A DNA stretch of 64,000 bases from Flagellimonas lutaonensis (GCF_000963865.1 NZ_CP011071.1:186001-250000), one strand, 5' to 3'. Numbered from the stretch's first letter, positions 16,803 through 26,417 are shown. Notes: generated by a model not told the origin, from the letters alone. Numbers and translations: made by a program.

Positions 16803-18725
16803 ATGAAAAAACAAGATAAGTACTCCATTTGGTTTTATTTGGCCGTATTCGCCTTCATGATCGGACTTCAGGTTTTGCTTTTTCCTGCCAGCAATGCCGC
16901 TAAACAAGAGCTATCGTACAAACAGTTCAAAGAAAAACTTTTAGAGGGCAAAATTGAACGCCTAGTAATCCAACAAGATAAAATTTTAGGGATTTTTAAA
17001 GATTCAACGCGCACTACCGATACTATAAAAGTGTCTTCAGGGCCCACGGCACCATGGCGAATTCGAATGCAAGAAATAGAAAATCAAATGAAGCGTCAGT
17101 TTATCGTTAACCGATTGCCAAATGTGGATGACGATCAATTGCTCTACCAATTGGAAAAAGCCAATGTCGATTATTTGGGAAGGATAGAAAACAATTTTCT
17201 TCGTGATTTTTTCCTCAACTGGATAATTCCCTTTGTAATCATCATATTCATCTGGGGTTTACTATACCGCCGTATGTGGGGAGGTAAAGGGCATCCTATG
17301 ATGAACCTCGGAAAGAACAAGGCCAAAATCTATGCTGAAAAGCCTGACAATCAAGTTACTTTCAAAGATGTTGCAGGTGTTGACGAGGCTGTTGAAGAGG
17401 TACAAGAAATGGTCAATTTCTTGAAGGATCCAAAAAAATACACCCAGTTGGGCGGTAAACTACCCAAAGGCATTTTATTGATCGGTCCACCTGGTACGGG
17501 AAAGACCCTGTTGGCCAAAGCGGTTGCAGGCGAGGCCGGTGTGCCGTTTTTTAACCTTAGTGGGTCTGAATTCGTTGAAATGTTCGTGGGAGTCGGTGCG
17601 GCAAGGGTTCGCGATCTTTTTAAACAGGCCAAAGAACAGGCCCCTTGTATCATTTTTATTGATGAATTGGATGCAATAGGCAAAAAAAGAGGTGGGCCTG
17701 GTGTGGTCGGAGGCGGTTACGATGAACGTGAAAACACTTTAAACCAATTACTGGTTGAAATGGATGGTTTTGATCCAGGTAAAGGGGTCATTATAATGGC
17801 TGCCACTAACCGACCAGAAGTACTTGACAGGGCTTTGTTGCGCCCCGGTCGTTTTGATCGACAAGTTTTGGTCGACAGACCTGATATGAAGGGGCGTGAG
17901 GCCATTTTTAAGGTACACGCCCGTAACATTAAAATGGCCGATGATGTAGACCTTAAAAACTTGGCAGCACAAACCCCTGGTTTTGCTGGTGCAGAAATAG
18001 CCAATGTATGCAATGAAGCAGCGTTACTGGCTGTAAGAAAAGGTCATGACAAGGTGACACAAAGAGATTTTGAAGAAGCAATTGAAAGGGTAATCGCAGG
18101 GCTCGAAAAGAAAAATAAACTCATTACTGACAAAGAGCGTAAAATTGTGGCCTATCATGAAAGTGGTCATGCCATTGTAGGCTATTTCACCGAAGGTGCT
18201 GACGAGGTGCAGAAAGTAAGTATTGTGCCAAGGGGAATCGGGGCCTTGGGCTACACCTTACAAATGCCTCTAGAAGATCGTTACCTGATGAGCAAAAGCG
18301 AATTAATGGGTAAGATTAAAGGGCTTTTGGGCGGCAGGGCCGCAGAAGAAATTGTGTTTGGCGATATCACCACCGGGGCCTCCAACGATCTTGAGCGTGT
18401 CTCAAAACTGGCCCGCAACATGGTAACCGTATATGGCATGAGCGACAAAGTGCCAAACATTTCATTGGTGCAAGACAGCAGCGGCCAGTTTTTGGGCAAT
18501 GACCTGTTCAAGGAAAAACGCTCAGAAAAATTGGAGCAATTGATTGATGACGAGGTTCAAAAAATCATCGATGAATGTTATAAGGAGGCCAAGCAGTTAT
18601 TACAGGAAAAAAGGCCGCTCTTAGAGAAAATGGCGGTCATGTTATTGGAAAAAGAAGTGCTTGACCGACAAGAAATCAAAGAAATACTGGGCGATAAAAA
18701 GAAGAAAAAGCAGGTGGCCCATTGA
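16803..18725 (+). CDS. ftsH: ATP-dependent zinc metalloprotease FtsH
   Basis: A 640-residue FtsH of normal length. It has an N-terminal membrane span (about 9-28), a periplasmic domain, and a second span (about 138-154). The AAA module has Walker A GPPGTGKT at 228-235, Walker [10 protein letters not shown] and the pore motif region [15 protein letters not shown]. The zinc protease site HESGH is at 452-456. FtsH degrades membrane and short-lived soluble proteins at the inner membrane. The C-terminus is lysine-rich. It is a single gene with a 233-nt upstream region. Confidence 0.97.
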   Translation: MKKQDKYSIWFYLAVFAFMIGLQVLLFPASNAAKQELSYKQFKEKLLEGKIERLVIQQDKILGIFKDSTRTTDTIKVSSGPTAPWRIRMQEIENQMKRQFIVNRLPNVDDDQLLYQLEKANVDYLGRIENNFLRDFFLNWIIPFVIIIFIWGLLYRRMWGGKGHPMMNLGKNKAKIYAEKPDNQVTFKDVAGVDEAVEEVQEMVNFLKDPKKYTQLGGKLPKGILLIGPPGTGKTLLAKAVAGEAGVPFFNLSGSEFVEMFVGVGAARVRDLFKQAKEQAPCIIFIDELDAIGKKRGGPGVVGGGYDERENTLNQLLVEMDGFDPGKGVIIMAATNRPEVLDRALLRPGRFDRQVLVDRPDMKGREAIFKVHARNIKMADDVDLKNLAAQTPGFAGAEIANVCNEAALLAVRKGHDKVTQRDFEEAIERVIAGLEKKNKLITDKERKIVAYHESGHAIVGYFTEGADEVQKVSIVPRGIGALGYTLQMPLEDRYLMSKSELMGKIKGLLGGRAAEEIVFGDITTGASNDLERVSKLARNMVTVYGMSDKVPNISLVQDSSGQFLGNDLFKEKRSEKLEQLIDDEVQKIIDECYKEAKQLLQEKRPLLEKMAVMLLEKEVLDRQEIKEILGDKKKKKQVAH

Positions 18726-18776
18726 AGTTTTAGGTTCGTTCAGGAAGTTGCATTGCTTTTGTACAATTCAAACAAA

Positions 18777-19430
18777 TCAAACAGTCACCGCCTTGTTCAG
18801 GTACTGTCTAAACGGAAGCATCTCTTCGTACACCTTTAATACATGGTCATCAAAATATGGGGCGAGCACCATTTTTCTTGACATTTCATGGGCCACGGCA
18901 AAAGATTTGTTGCGCAGTAGATCAATGTGTTCATGATTGTTCGAAAATCCCTTGGGAGCGTTGATCAGCTTTTCATCTTTATACAATTCTCCAAAAGTTT
19001 CCTTGAAGGATTTTTTATTGATGACCTTTACGAATTCTTCGCCATTGTAATCAATAGCCTCTCGGATACTGCACAAGGTCTTGTGGTCGGGCCGCCAAAA
19101 ACCACCTGCCAACATGCACTCGTTGATTCCGATATGGATATAGAAATCTGCTGAATTGGGCGCCTTGTCCAATCCTGCTCCAAAATGGTCTTTATAAATC
19201 GGTTTATTCGGGTGGAACATCAAATTGTTGTTGATGCGGTTGATGCCCATTTTGCCCGGTGTGGGATAATACCCTTTATACTTTTCGGCCAATACGGCAT
19301 CCAGCCCATCCAACCAAGCGATGAAATCATTGCGAAATTGGTGGTAGTGTTTGCGGTGGGCATCCATCCATTCTTTATTGTTGTTTTTTTGGAGTGCTGT
19401 AAGAAAGTTGAAAAGGTTCTCGAAGTTCAT
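18777..19430 (-). CDS. DUF2461 (TIGR02453) protein
   Basis: A 217-residue protein from ATG 19430; an upstream in-frame ATG at 19451 adds seven unlikely residues. It matches DUF2461: FLTALQKNNNKEWMDAHRKH at the N-terminus, GKMGINRINNNLMFHPNKPI and YKDHFGAGLDKAPNSADFYI in the middle, and GGFWRPDHKTLCSIREAI later. The family is widespread and uncharacterised. It is convergent with ftsH, with 51 nt between stops and no clear terminator. Confidence 0.88.
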   Translation of the reverse strand: MNFENLFNFLTALQKNNNKEWMDAHRKHYHQFRNDFIAWLDGLDAVLAEKYKGYYPTPGKMGINRINNNLMFHPNKPIYKDHFGAGLDKAPNSADFYIHIGINECMLAGGFWRPDHKTLCSIREAIDYNGEEFVKVINKKSFKETFGELYKDEKLINAPKGFSNNHEHIDLLRNKSFAVAHEMSRKMVLAPYFDDHVLKVYEEMLPFRQYLNKAVTV

Positions 19431-19474
19431 GCTGTTGGATGCTGGTTGCACGATGCACGATGTTTCAGCAAATA

Positions 19475-19836
19475 TTACAATTTATTTCTAAAAGCAATAA
19501 TCATGTTCATCAATTTGAAGCTTGTATCGTAAAGCTCTTCAAAATGTTGCTGCGAGATGTATTTTCTCAAACGTGCTTTGTGCAAACAGGTTACAACCTC
19601 GGCAAGTGAACGGGCAGCATAGCCCAAAATTTTCGAAACTCAGGAGTCGATTGAATAATCGACCCTTCAGAAATATTTAAGGCTACAGAATCCATAGCAC
19701 GGCAAATCTGTGATGATAAGTTGTACAATTCTTTTTTGGGAAAGTCAACTGTCAGAGAATCTATTTTTTCGCCCTTATCCATGGCATCTTGCCAGATATG
19801 CAATTTTTCGAATTTAAATTTTGCAGTTTCTTTCAT
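19475..19836 (-). pseudogene. Frameshifted four-helix-bundle (S23/IVP) gene
   Basis: The N-terminal half from ATG 19836 (MKETAKFKFEKLHIWQDAMD, IDSLTVDFPKKELYNLSSQI) is the TIGR02436 four-helix-bundle family found as intervening-sequence proteins and stand-alone genes. At the AAAATTTT tract 19627-19634 the frame is lost and the product ends early. One extra base there restores the family sequence (LGYAARSLAEVVTCLHKARL) down to TAA 19475-19477, for about 120 residues, the normal length. Either a single-base deletion inactivated the gene, or this is a homopolymer sequencing error. Confidence 0.85.
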
Positions 19837-19917
19837 GTTAGAAGATTTCAATTAGCAGCAAAAGTTATTGAAATTCCGACAGAAAACATCCAAAACCGAG
19901 CATCCAGCTTCCAGCTC

Positions 19918-20718
19918 CTAAAACCTATTATCCCCGTCGAGCAAATCACCAAGACCGCCCAAAATGCTGCCCTCGCCCTTGTCTTTTCCGCCGCCTTTGG
20001 GGGCCGCCGCCCATACACGACCGGCCAGACGACTGAACGGTAGCGACTGAATGTAGACCGTACCAGGACCGCGAAGTGTGGCAAAGAACAGTCCCTCACC
20101 ACCAAAAATGGTATTCTTGATGCCGCCTACGAACTCGATATCGTAATCGACATGTTGTGAAAAGCCCACGATACAGCCCGTATCGACTTTAAGCACCTCA
20201 CCAGCGGCCAGTTCTTTTTTTGCCAGTGTGCCACCCGCATGTACAAAGGCCATACCATCGCCCTCCAATTTCTGCATGATAAAGCCCTCACCGCCAAAAA
20301 GGCCACGGCCCAAGCGTTTTGAAAACTCAATACCCACCCGAACGCCTTTGGCGGCACAGAGAAAGGCATCTTTTTGGCAGATAAACTTACCGCCCTTTTC
20401 AGAAAGGTCAATGGGCACGATCTTACCTGGATAGGGTGATGCAAAGCTCACGCTTTTTTTGCCCTGGCCTACGTTCAAAAAAGCGGTCATAAAAAGACTT
20501 TCACCCGTCAATACTCGCTTACCGGCCGAAAATATCTTACCCAATACGCCCTTATCTTGGTTGGATCCATCTCCGAAGATGGTGTCCATTTTGATGTCGG
20601 TATCCATCATCATAAAGCTGCCGGCCTCTGCCACTACGGCCTCTTGGGAGTCGAGCTCAATCTCAACGTATTGCATTTCTTCCCCATAAATTTCATAATC
20701 GATTTCGTGGTTGTTCAT
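19918..20718 (-). CDS. AIM24/TIGR00266-family protein
   Basis: A 266-residue protein from ATG 20718. The track-length start at 20736 overlaps a hairpin repeat and is less likely. The family pattern is clear: [20 protein letters not shown] at the N-terminus, several glycine-rich beta strands ([40 protein letters not shown]), and a low-complexity C-terminus ([14 protein letters not shown]). The fold is a beta-prism-like barrel. A role in membrane or mitochondrial-like processes is known only for yeast AIM24. No signal peptide is present. Confidence 0.85.
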   Translation of the reverse strand: MNNHEIDYEIYGEEMQYVEIELDSQEAVVAEAGSFMMMDTDIKMDTIFGDGSNQDKGVLGKIFSAGKRVLTGESLFMTAFLNVGQGKKSVSFASPYPGKIVPIDLSEKGGKFICQKDAFLCAAKGVRVGIEFSKRLGRGLFGGEGFIMQKLEGDGMAFVHAGGTLAKKELAAGEVLKVDTGCIVGFSQHVDYDIEFVGGIKNTIFGGEGLFFATLRGPGTVYIQSLPFSRLAGRVWAAAPKGGGKDKGEGSILGGLGDLLDGDNRF

Positions 20719-20734
20719 TTTTGTTGTTTTTGTC

Positions 20735-20754
20735 ATTCCCGCGTAGGCGGGAAT
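20735..20754. repeat. Short palindromic intergenic element (ATTCCCGC hairpin)
   Basis: ATTCCCGC - GTAG - GCGGGAAT forms a perfect 8-bp hairpin just upstream of the AIM24-like gene. Sequences of this kind (TTCCCGC...GCGGGAA) are dispersed through many bacterial genomes as small repeat elements. Only one copy is seen here, so its repetitive nature is inferred. Confidence 0.5.
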
Positions 20755-20887
20755 CTGTTGATTTTTTGTAGAATGTTTATGCGTTTATGAGTTGAGAAGT
20801 TTGGGGTTTTGATACAGATTTATTTTAAAGAACCAAAATTTTTTCAAGGCAACAATCCTTCTTTTACACTTTTACACTCATAAACCC

Positions 20888-21343
20888 CTAAACTTTCACT
20901 TTAATCGTCCATTCAAAGTTAAATGTAGAAACCACTACCCCATCGGTATTGACCCCGACGGACTTCATCCAGAACTTCTGTCCCTCGCCAGTTGCAATGG
21001 TTTTTTCCAGGGCCTCTGTGATCAAATGGCCTTCTTCGCAGGTGAAGGTGATCTTACCCGTGGCCTTTTTTGAAAAGTTTGCGTTGTTGTTTTGAACCAG
21101 CATCGATATTTTTTTGCCGCTTTGTCTAATCTGGTGCATGACCATGGCCCCTGTGCTCAACTCTGCAGCCATGCCCTGCACCGCCCAAAACATCGACTTG
21201 AACGGGTTCTGGTTGATCCATTTATGGGTAACCGTTGTCACGGCCTTCTGGTCATCCAGATAGCGTAACCGCACACCGCACCACCAGGCAGATGGTAGTT
21301 TAAAAAACAGAAAAGTATTGAATTTACTGGTATTTTCAGCCAT
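20888..21343 (-). CDS. DUF4442 hotdog-fold protein (thioesterase-like)
   Basis: A 151-residue protein. The segments FFKLPSAWWCGVRLRYLDDQ, WINQNPFKSMFWAVQGMAAE and GHLITEALEKTIATGEGQ follow the DUF4442 pattern, a hotdog fold related to acyl-CoA thioesterases such as YiiD C-terminal domains. It has no signal peptide. The conserved NPF-x-S-M-FWAVQ segment would sit at the acyl-binding helix. Substrate unknown. It is divergent from the DUF4870 gene. Confidence 0.82.
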   Translation of the reverse strand: MAENTSKFNTFLFFKLPSAWWCGVRLRYLDDQKAVTTVTHKWINQNPFKSMFWAVQGMAAELSTGAMVMHQIRQSGKKISMLVQNNNANFSKKATGKITFTCEEGHLITEALEKTIATGEGQKFWMKSVGVNTDGVVVSTFNFEWTIKVKV

Positions 21344-21511
21344 TTCGGAAGTTTGTTGCTGCTAAAAATAGCTAAAATTATCCATTCCTTAAATGTTAAT
21401 TATTTGTTAATTTTTAGTACTTTGTTTTGCATAGTACCATCTTTTAGATATATATTTGTATCGTAAGCTAATAGGCAAACCATTTATCAACCAGAAATTC
21501 ATCAATCAAAA

Positions 21512-21994
21512 ATGGCAACAACCCTTACCAAACACGAGCGAAACCTGTCGGCTATCATTCATGCATCGACCTTTTCGAAGTACTTTATACCCTTCGGAAA
21601 TTTTATTCTTCCACTTATTTTGTGGACCGCCAATAAAAAAGAGTATGCGTTTGTCGATTACAATGGCAAGCAGGCACTGAACTTTCAAATCAGCATGTTG
21701 CTCTACTCTGTAGTAGTGGGTTTGGTAAGCATACCGTTCTTTATCGGTTTTTGGCCCGATATTTTTGATTGGAACTTTTTCGGCCTGCGCCACTTGAACG
21801 ATTTCAACAATTTTGACATACATATCAGTAGTGACGATTTTAAGTTTGGCCGGTTGTTTTGGCCAGCGGGCATTGCCGGACTGCTTCAGGTTGCCTTGGT
21901 GATCATCAATGTGGTGTATACCATATTGGCAACCATAAGGACCAATGAAGGACAAAAATTTAAGTATCCATTCACCATAAGATTCATCAAATGA
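21512..21994 (+). CDS. DUF4870 (Tic20-like) membrane protein
   Basis: A 160-residue protein with the DUF4870 signature: cytoplasmic start TKHERNLSAIIHASTFSKYF, first span around residues 25-40 with FILPLILWTANKKE, the conserved DYNGKQALNFQISM segment, then two more spans (about 60-78 and 122-143). The function of the family is unknown. The stop overlaps the next start by four bases (ATGA 21991-21994), so translation is coupled to the NTF2-like gene downstream. Confidence 0.85.
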   Translation: MATTLTKHERNLSAIIHASTFSKYFIPFGNFILPLILWTANKKEYAFVDYNGKQALNFQISMLLYSVVVGLVSIPFFIGFWPDIFDWNFFGLRHLNDFNNFDIHISSDDFKFGRLFWPAGIAGLLQVALVIINVVYTILATIRTNEGQKFKYPFTIRFIK

Positions 21995-22452
21995 AATTGC
22001 CCGGTAGAAATAACATGTTGTTGCTTGGCTTGACAATTTCGTTAACGGCCAGTGCGCAGGTATCACAAGAGTCTGAATTATATAAAACCATTGTGGAATT
22101 GGACAATACCTACTTCACCGCCTATAACGAGTGCGACATGGCCACCCAAGCCGCCATGTATAGCGAAGACCTCGAGTTTTATCATGATATGGGCGGTTTG
22201 AATACCTCTAAAGAACAGATTATCAAGAGTATTGAAAAGAACATCTGTGGCAAGGTCACCCGTGAATTGGTGGAAGGTAGTGTAGAGGTACATGAAATAC
22301 CCGGTTTTGGGGCCATTGAGATAGGGATGCACAAATTTTACAACAATCAAGAACCCAATGTTGCTTCAAAAGCCAGTAAGTTCATCACGGTCTGGAAAAA
22401 TGAAGATTCAAATTGGAAAATAAGTAGGGTCATCAGTTTACATAAAAATTAA
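21991..22452 (+). CDS. NTF2-like (DUF4440-type) exported protein
   Basis: A 153-residue protein with a signal peptide (RNNMLLLGLTISLTASAQ). Residues 28-150 form an NTF2-like domain: YKTIVELDNTYFTAYNECDM, AAMYSEDLEFYHDMGGLNTS and FITVWKNEDSNWKISRVISL, the last being the usual closing strand of DUF4440 proteins. It is probably a periplasmic small-molecule binding or stress protein. The four-base overlap with the DUF4870 gene indicates a two-gene operon. Confidence 0.8.
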   Translation: MKLPGRNNMLLLGLTISLTASAQVSQESELYKTIVELDNTYFTAYNECDMATQAAMYSEDLEFYHDMGGLNTSKEQIIKSIEKNICGKVTRELVEGSVEVHEIPGFGAIEIGMHKFYNNQEPNVASKASKFITVWKNEDSNWKISRVISLHKN

Positions 22453-22476
22453 AGAGTTTATTCATCAATCAATCAA

Positions 22477-22630
22477 CGTGCCCTGAACTTGTTTCGGGGC
22501 CAACAACCGATCAAAAACCCGTTTCCACTCCCCTGCTCATCACAGGGGGTGGGTGGAAACAAATACCGAAACAAGTTCGGCACGAAAAACGAAGAGTCAA
22601 TCAAATACCGAAAATCCCGATAATTATCGG
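22477..22630. repeat. Cluster of intergenic inverted repeats
   Basis: CGTGCCCTGAACTTGTTTCGG near 22477-22497 recurs inverted as CCGAAACAAGTTCGGCACG near 22566-22584, with only a 2-nt difference. A second perfect palindrome, CCCGATAATTATCGGG, lies at about 22615-22630. The whole stretch between the NTF2-like gene and padR holds no convincing ORF. It looks like a decayed dispersed repeat element and could fold into a long hairpin in RNA, acting as a terminator for the upstream operon. Confidence 0.55.
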
Positions 22631-22657
22631 GACGGCAGAACTAAGAACCATGTAATT

Positions 22658-22999
22658 ATGAACATAGAAAACACAAAAGCACAAATGCGCAAAGGGGTTC
22701 TCGAGTACTGCATACTGTCAATTCTAAAAGATGAAGACAAGTATGCCTCTGAGATACTCGAAGCCCTTAAAGATGCAAAAATGCTAGTGGTCGAGGGTAC
22801 CATTTATCCTTTGCTGACCCGATTGAAGAACGCGGGGCTTCTCAACTATCGGTGGGAAGAGTCTACTTCAGGCCCCCCACGAAAGTATTACGGCCTTACG
22901 GAGACAGGCCATTTATTCTTAAAAGAGCTCAATGGCACTTGGGATGAACTCAGAAGCGCCGTAAACCTTGTAACCAACAAAAACAATATCAAAAAATGA
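22658..22999 (+). CDS. PadR-family transcriptional regulator
   Basis: A 113-residue winged-HTH protein from ATG 22658 (MNIENTKAQMRKGVLEYCIL). The frame is open into the repeat cluster upstream, but those residues are repeat-encoded. The PadR core is plain: LSILKDEDKYASEILEALKD, VEGTIYPLLTRLKNAGLLNY, GPPRKYYGLTETGHLFL. Such proteins repress nearby membrane-stress genes and lose DNA binding when a ligand binds. It overlaps the PspC gene by four bases (ATGA 22996-22999), so it probably autoregulates this envelope operon. Confidence 0.92.
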   Translation: MNIENTKAQMRKGVLEYCILSILKDEDKYASEILEALKDAKMLVVEGTIYPLLTRLKNAGLLNYRWEESTSGPPRKYYGLTETGHLFLKELNGTWDELRSAVNLVTNKNNIKK

Positions 23000-24822
23000 A
23001 CAAGACAGTCAATATAAATCTCGCCAACACCTTCTTCCATATAGACGAAGAGGCGTACAACAAGCTAAGGCGCTACCTAGAGGCCATTAAGCGCTCGTTC
23101 GCTGGCACCACTGGCAGCGATGAAATCATTGCCGATATTGAAGCGCGCATTGCAGAGCTTTTTTTGGAAAAATTGGAACACGACCGGCAGGTAATCACCC
23201 AAAGAGAGGTCGATGCCGTCATAGAGGTCATGGGGCAGCCCGAAGATTATATGGTCGATGAGGATATCTTTGAAGACCAGCCAAGGGAGAAAACAACCGC
23301 TAATTCACGTAGTGTAAAAAAACTGTACCGCGATATCGACCACAAGTACATCGGTGGGGTCTGTGCCGGTTTGGAACATTACTTGGGCGTTGATGCCCTT
23401 TGGATACGGATAGTGTTCATACTTCTGGCCATATTTTCAGGATTTGGCTTAGTGGCCTATATTCTACTTTGGATCCTGGTGCCCGAAGCGGCCACCACCT
23501 CGCAAAAATTGGACATGACGGGGGAGCCCATCAACATCAGCAATATAGAACGCAAAGTTAAAGAGGGGTTTGATGATGTTGCAGACAAAGTAAAAAGTGT
23601 TGACTACGAAAAAGTGGGCAACAAGGTCAAAAGCGGCTCCAAGACCTTTTTCGACACCATAGGTGACATTATCATGTTTCTGTTCAAGGTGTTCGGCAAG
23701 TTTGTAGGCATTCTGTTGATCATCATCGGTGCGGCCACCCTTATCGGGTTGTTCATCGGCCTGTTCACAGTGGGCATTGTAGATGTGGTACACTTTCCGG
23801 GGGTAGATTTCTTCGATATCATCAACACATCGGGTGAGCCCGTTTGGCTTGCATCAATTTTAATGTTCTTCGCCATCGGAATCCCTTTTTTCTTCCTCCT
23901 CTACCTAGGCTTGAAGATTTTGGTGAACAACTTGAAATCTATAGGAAACATTGCCAAATTCTCTTTGTTGGGTCTGTGGCTCATCTCTATCGGCACCCTG
24001 ATTGTACTGGGCATTCGCCAGGCAGCAGAATTTGCCACCGTGGGCAGTAGCACCGTGAAAGAAGAGTTTGTGTTGACAGGCGAAACCGACACGCTCTACA
24101 TTAAGATGAATGAGCGAGATCGCCAATACGATTCAAAAACGGTCCATTTTGGTGATATGAAGCTTTGGTATGGCGACAATGACGAAGCCGTGCTGCTATC
24201 TGACGACGTGCGCTTCGACATAAAACAATCAGAAGATTCTCTGTTGCGCATCAATATCAGAAAAGATAGCCATGGCAGTACCTTCAAGGCCGCACGTGAA
24301 AGGGCAGAAGCCGTACGGTACAACTATGGGGTATCGGGCAACCAAATAATCCTTGACGACCATTTGACCACCGACACCTCAAATAAGGCCAGACAACAAG
24401 AAGTGCGGGTAACGGTATATGTGCCCGCCGGCAAGGTCATATCTTTTGATCGCTCAACTAAAGGACATGTTGGAAGAAGTACCAAAAACGACCGTAACCT
24501 TTATAGAAGCAGTATAGTTGATTACCTATGGACAATGGGGCGCGATGGCGAATTGAAATGCCTTGACTGCCCCATTGACCTCAATAACGATGACCATGAT
24601 GACAGGGGTAGAATCATCATCAATGAAGATGAGGTCGATATTGACCTAAAGGATGGCGATGATTCTTTTAAGATGAAGATCGATGAGGATGGGGTCGAGA
24701 TCAAGGCACAAGACAATGACGAAGAGCGTGTCAACATCGACATTGACAGTGATAGAAACTCGATAAAGATCAAAGCAAAAGATGGCGATACGACCTTAAC
24801 GAAAACCATTGTCAAATACTAG
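22996..24822 (+). CDS. PspC-domain membrane protein
   Basis: A 608-residue protein. The N-terminus (1-95) is a cytoplasmic helical region (FHIDEEAYNKLRRYLEAIKR) that includes a DUF1700-like VITQREVDAVIEVMGQPEDY. The PspC domain follows at about 108-160 (YRDIDHKYIGGVCAGLEHYL and a span ending WILVPEA). Three more membrane segments lie between 220 and 345. The C-terminal half is extracytoplasmic, beta-rich and strongly acidic (DDHDDRGRII, DVDIDLKDGDD), and may bind cations. PspC proteins sense or transmit envelope stress. Coupling to padR and the GIN-domain lipoprotein downstream forms a typical Bacteroidota module. Confidence 0.9.
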   Translation: MNKTVNINLANTFFHIDEEAYNKLRRYLEAIKRSFAGTTGSDEIIADIEARIAELFLEKLEHDRQVITQREVDAVIEVMGQPEDYMVDEDIFEDQPREKTTANSRSVKKLYRDIDHKYIGGVCAGLEHYLGVDALWIRIVFILLAIFSGFGLVAYILLWILVPEAATTSQKLDMTGEPINISNIERKVKEGFDDVADKVKSVDYEKVGNKVKSGSKTFFDTIGDIIMFLFKVFGKFVGILLIIIGAATLIGLFIGLFTVGIVDVVHFPGVDFFDIINTSGEPVWLASILMFFAIGIPFFFLLYLGLKILVNNLKSIGNIAKFSLLGLWLISIGTLIVLGIRQAAEFATVGSSTVKEEFVLTGETDTLYIKMNERDRQYDSKTVHFGDMKLWYGDNDEAVLLSDDVRFDIKQSEDSLLRINIRKDSHGSTFKAARERAEAVRYNYGVSGNQIILDDHLTTDTSNKARQQEVRVTVYVPAGKVISFDRSTKGHVGRSTKNDRNLYRSSIVDYLWTMGRDGELKCLDCPIDLNNDDHDDRGRIIINEDEVDIDLKDGDDSFKMKIDEDGVEIKAQDNDEERVNIDIDSDRNSIKIKAKDGDTTLTKTIVKY

Positions 24823-24977
24823 TTTTTAGAGAGCCCTACCGTTTGGCTTGCAAAAACCACAGTTCAGTATCAAAAAATGGTAGATCCTATTATAAAACAA
24901 CAATTTTACATCAATCAATTAATAACAAATGTCCAATCATTGAGAAAGTTCTCACAAGGGCATAAAAAACAACAACT

Positions 24978-25700
24978 ATGACAACACTAGCAAAAATTGC
25001 AATCGCATTCTTACTGGCACTCTTTGCCTCTTCTTGCGCTTTCGACATAAATTTTGGAGATGGCAAAAAGGGCAACGGAGTGGTGGTTGACGAAGCCAGA
25101 AAAGTAATGGAAGATTTTACGGTGGTATCAGCTGCTGAGGGTCTCGATGTTTTCGTAACCCAGGGTGACGAGTATTCGATTTCGGTAGAAGCCGACGAAA
25201 ATGTCATCGCCCTTATCGCCACCGATATCAAAGATGGTAAGCTCAGGATTCATACCGTTGAAAACATAGGGCGTGCCACCAAGAACATTTATGTGACCCT
25301 GCCCACCGTTACGGCACTTGAAAGCTCAAGCGGTGCCGATTTGATTGTCCAAGACCTAATACGCACCGATCGGATAGAACTTGACGCAAGCAGTGGATCC
25401 GACCTTCATGTCGAGGTACAGGCCCGAGAGGTGTATGCCGATGCCAGCAGCGGTGCCGATATTAAGGTTTCGGGCATCACTGATCGGCTTGAGGCCGATG
25501 CCAGCAGCGGTGCCGACATCAGGGCTCGTGAACTTGTGGCCAAAACCTGCCATGCCGATGCCAGCAGCGGATCGGATATTTCTGTGAACGTATCAGAGAC
25601 CTTAGTGGCCGATGCTAGCTCGGGAGCCGATATTTCCTATACAGGTGAGGCACGGGTTACCAAGAAAAAGTCCGTTTCGGGAAGCGTGCACAAATACTAG
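24978..25700 (+). CDS. Head GIN-domain (DUF2807) lipoprotein with DASSG beta-solenoid rungs
   Basis: A 240-residue lipoprotein (MTTLAKIAIAFLLALFASSC, Cys20). DUF2807 starts near residue 45 (VMEDFTVVSAAEGLDVFVTQ). The C-terminal part repeats A-D-A-S-S-G-[AS]-D-I about every 19 residues (five copies, last near SYTGEARVTKK), the rungs of a beta-solenoid. The DNA repeats GATGCCAGCAGCGG at 25439, 25496 and 25556 arise from this coding repeat. It lies 155 nt after the PspC gene, under probable shared control by PadR. Confidence 0.9.
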   Translation: MTTLAKIAIAFLLALFASSCAFDINFGDGKKGNGVVVDEARKVMEDFTVVSAAEGLDVFVTQGDEYSISVEADENVIALIATDIKDGKLRIHTVENIGRATKNIYVTLPTVTALESSSGADLIVQDLIRTDRIELDASSGSDLHVEVQAREVYADASSGADIKVSGITDRLEADASSGADIRARELVAKTCHADASSGSDISVNVSETLVADASSGADISYTGEARVTKKKSVSGSVHKY

Positions 25701-25740
25701 GGCATACCTTACCAAACAATCCATACATAACACCAATCAA

Positions 25741-25773
25741 AAGAGCCTTGACAGCTGTCAAGGCTCTTTTTTT
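25741..25773 (+). terminator. Intrinsic terminator after the PadR-PspC-GIN module
   Basis: A perfect 14-bp inverted repeat with no spacer (AAGAGCCTTGACAG with CTGTCAAGGCTCTT) is followed by five more T. It lies about 40 nt past the GIN-domain stop. Confidence 0.88.
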
Positions 25774-25900
25774 AGCAGATTATTTAACTTTATAACACTA
25801 TTTATGACACATTTCCAAAAATTATAACACGATTTTAACTTTTCGTCAAAAAAATTGTATCTTTTATGTGAAAATAATTCCTCACAAAATACACTATGCC

Positions 25901-26350
25901 ATGAAAAAATTACTCGGACTCCTATTCGTGATGTTCATTTTGGTGGCGGCCACAGAAATTTCAAACCCGCATGAAAACCAAGAAAGCTCAATTGAGGGCA
26001 CATGGGAACTGAAAAGTTTTTACAACTATGATGGAGAAGGTAACATTGCCGACACACTGCCCACAACCCCGGGTTACCGACAAATAAAGATGTACTACAA
26101 TGGCAAGGTCATGTGGACGCGCTATGTGCCCCAAGACTCCGTTGAATGGTTTGGCTATGGTTCATATGAGGTCACCGACAGCACCTTGACCGAACGTTTG
26201 GAATATATGTCGGCCTCAATGCGTAAAATAGCCAACGACAGTATGGTATGGAACATGATCTTGGTGCTCGAGCCCAATCAATACAGCCAAATATTTGTGG
26301 ATGAAGAGGGTAACAAAATCAATTCTGAAAACTACATTCGAATCGACTAA
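25901..26350 (+). CDS. Exported lipocalin-like protein of unknown function
   Basis: A 149-residue product from ATG 25901 (MKKLLGLLFVMFILVAA signal); an upstream in-frame GTG gives a poorer start. Mature segments IEGTWELKSFYNYDGEG, GYRQIKMYYNGKVMWTRY and WFGYGSYEVTDSTLTERLEY resemble lipocalin-like/DUF4488 beta-barrels, with the GTWEL opening typical of the group. No cysteine is present at the signal end, so it is periplasmic and not lipidated. It is convergent with trxB across a hairpin terminator. Confidence 0.72.
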   Translation: MKKLLGLLFVMFILVAATEISNPHENQESSIEGTWELKSFYNYDGEGNIADTLPTTPGYRQIKMYYNGKVMWTRYVPQDSVEWFGYGSYEVTDSTLTERLEYMSASMRKIANDSMVWNMILVLEPNQYSQIFVDEEGNKINSENYIRID

Positions 26351-26368
26351 ATAGCTTTAAAAGAAAAA

Positions 26369-26414
26369 AAAATGTCGCTGCACTTCGACTTCGCTCAGTG
26401 ACCAGCGACATTTT
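26369..26414. terminator. Bidirectional terminator containing an ACTTCGACTTCGCTCAGT loop
   Basis: A 12-bp stem (AAAATGTCGCTG with CAGCGACATTTT) lies between convergent genes, with A and T tracts outside it. The 22-nt loop carries CACTTCGACTTCGCTCAGTG, itself able to pair through CACT/AGTG, a string I recognise as common in flavobacterial intergenic repeats. Confidence 0.78.
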
Positions 26415-26417
26415 CAA

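Noticed and set aside
20771-20887. Small gene between the AIM24-like and DUF4442 genes
   Set aside because: AT-rich sequence with frequent stops on both strands and no ORF of useful length.
25381-25640. Tandem DNA repeats resembling a repeat array
   Set aside because: They are fully explained by the DASSGAD coding repeat of the GIN-domain lipoprotein.
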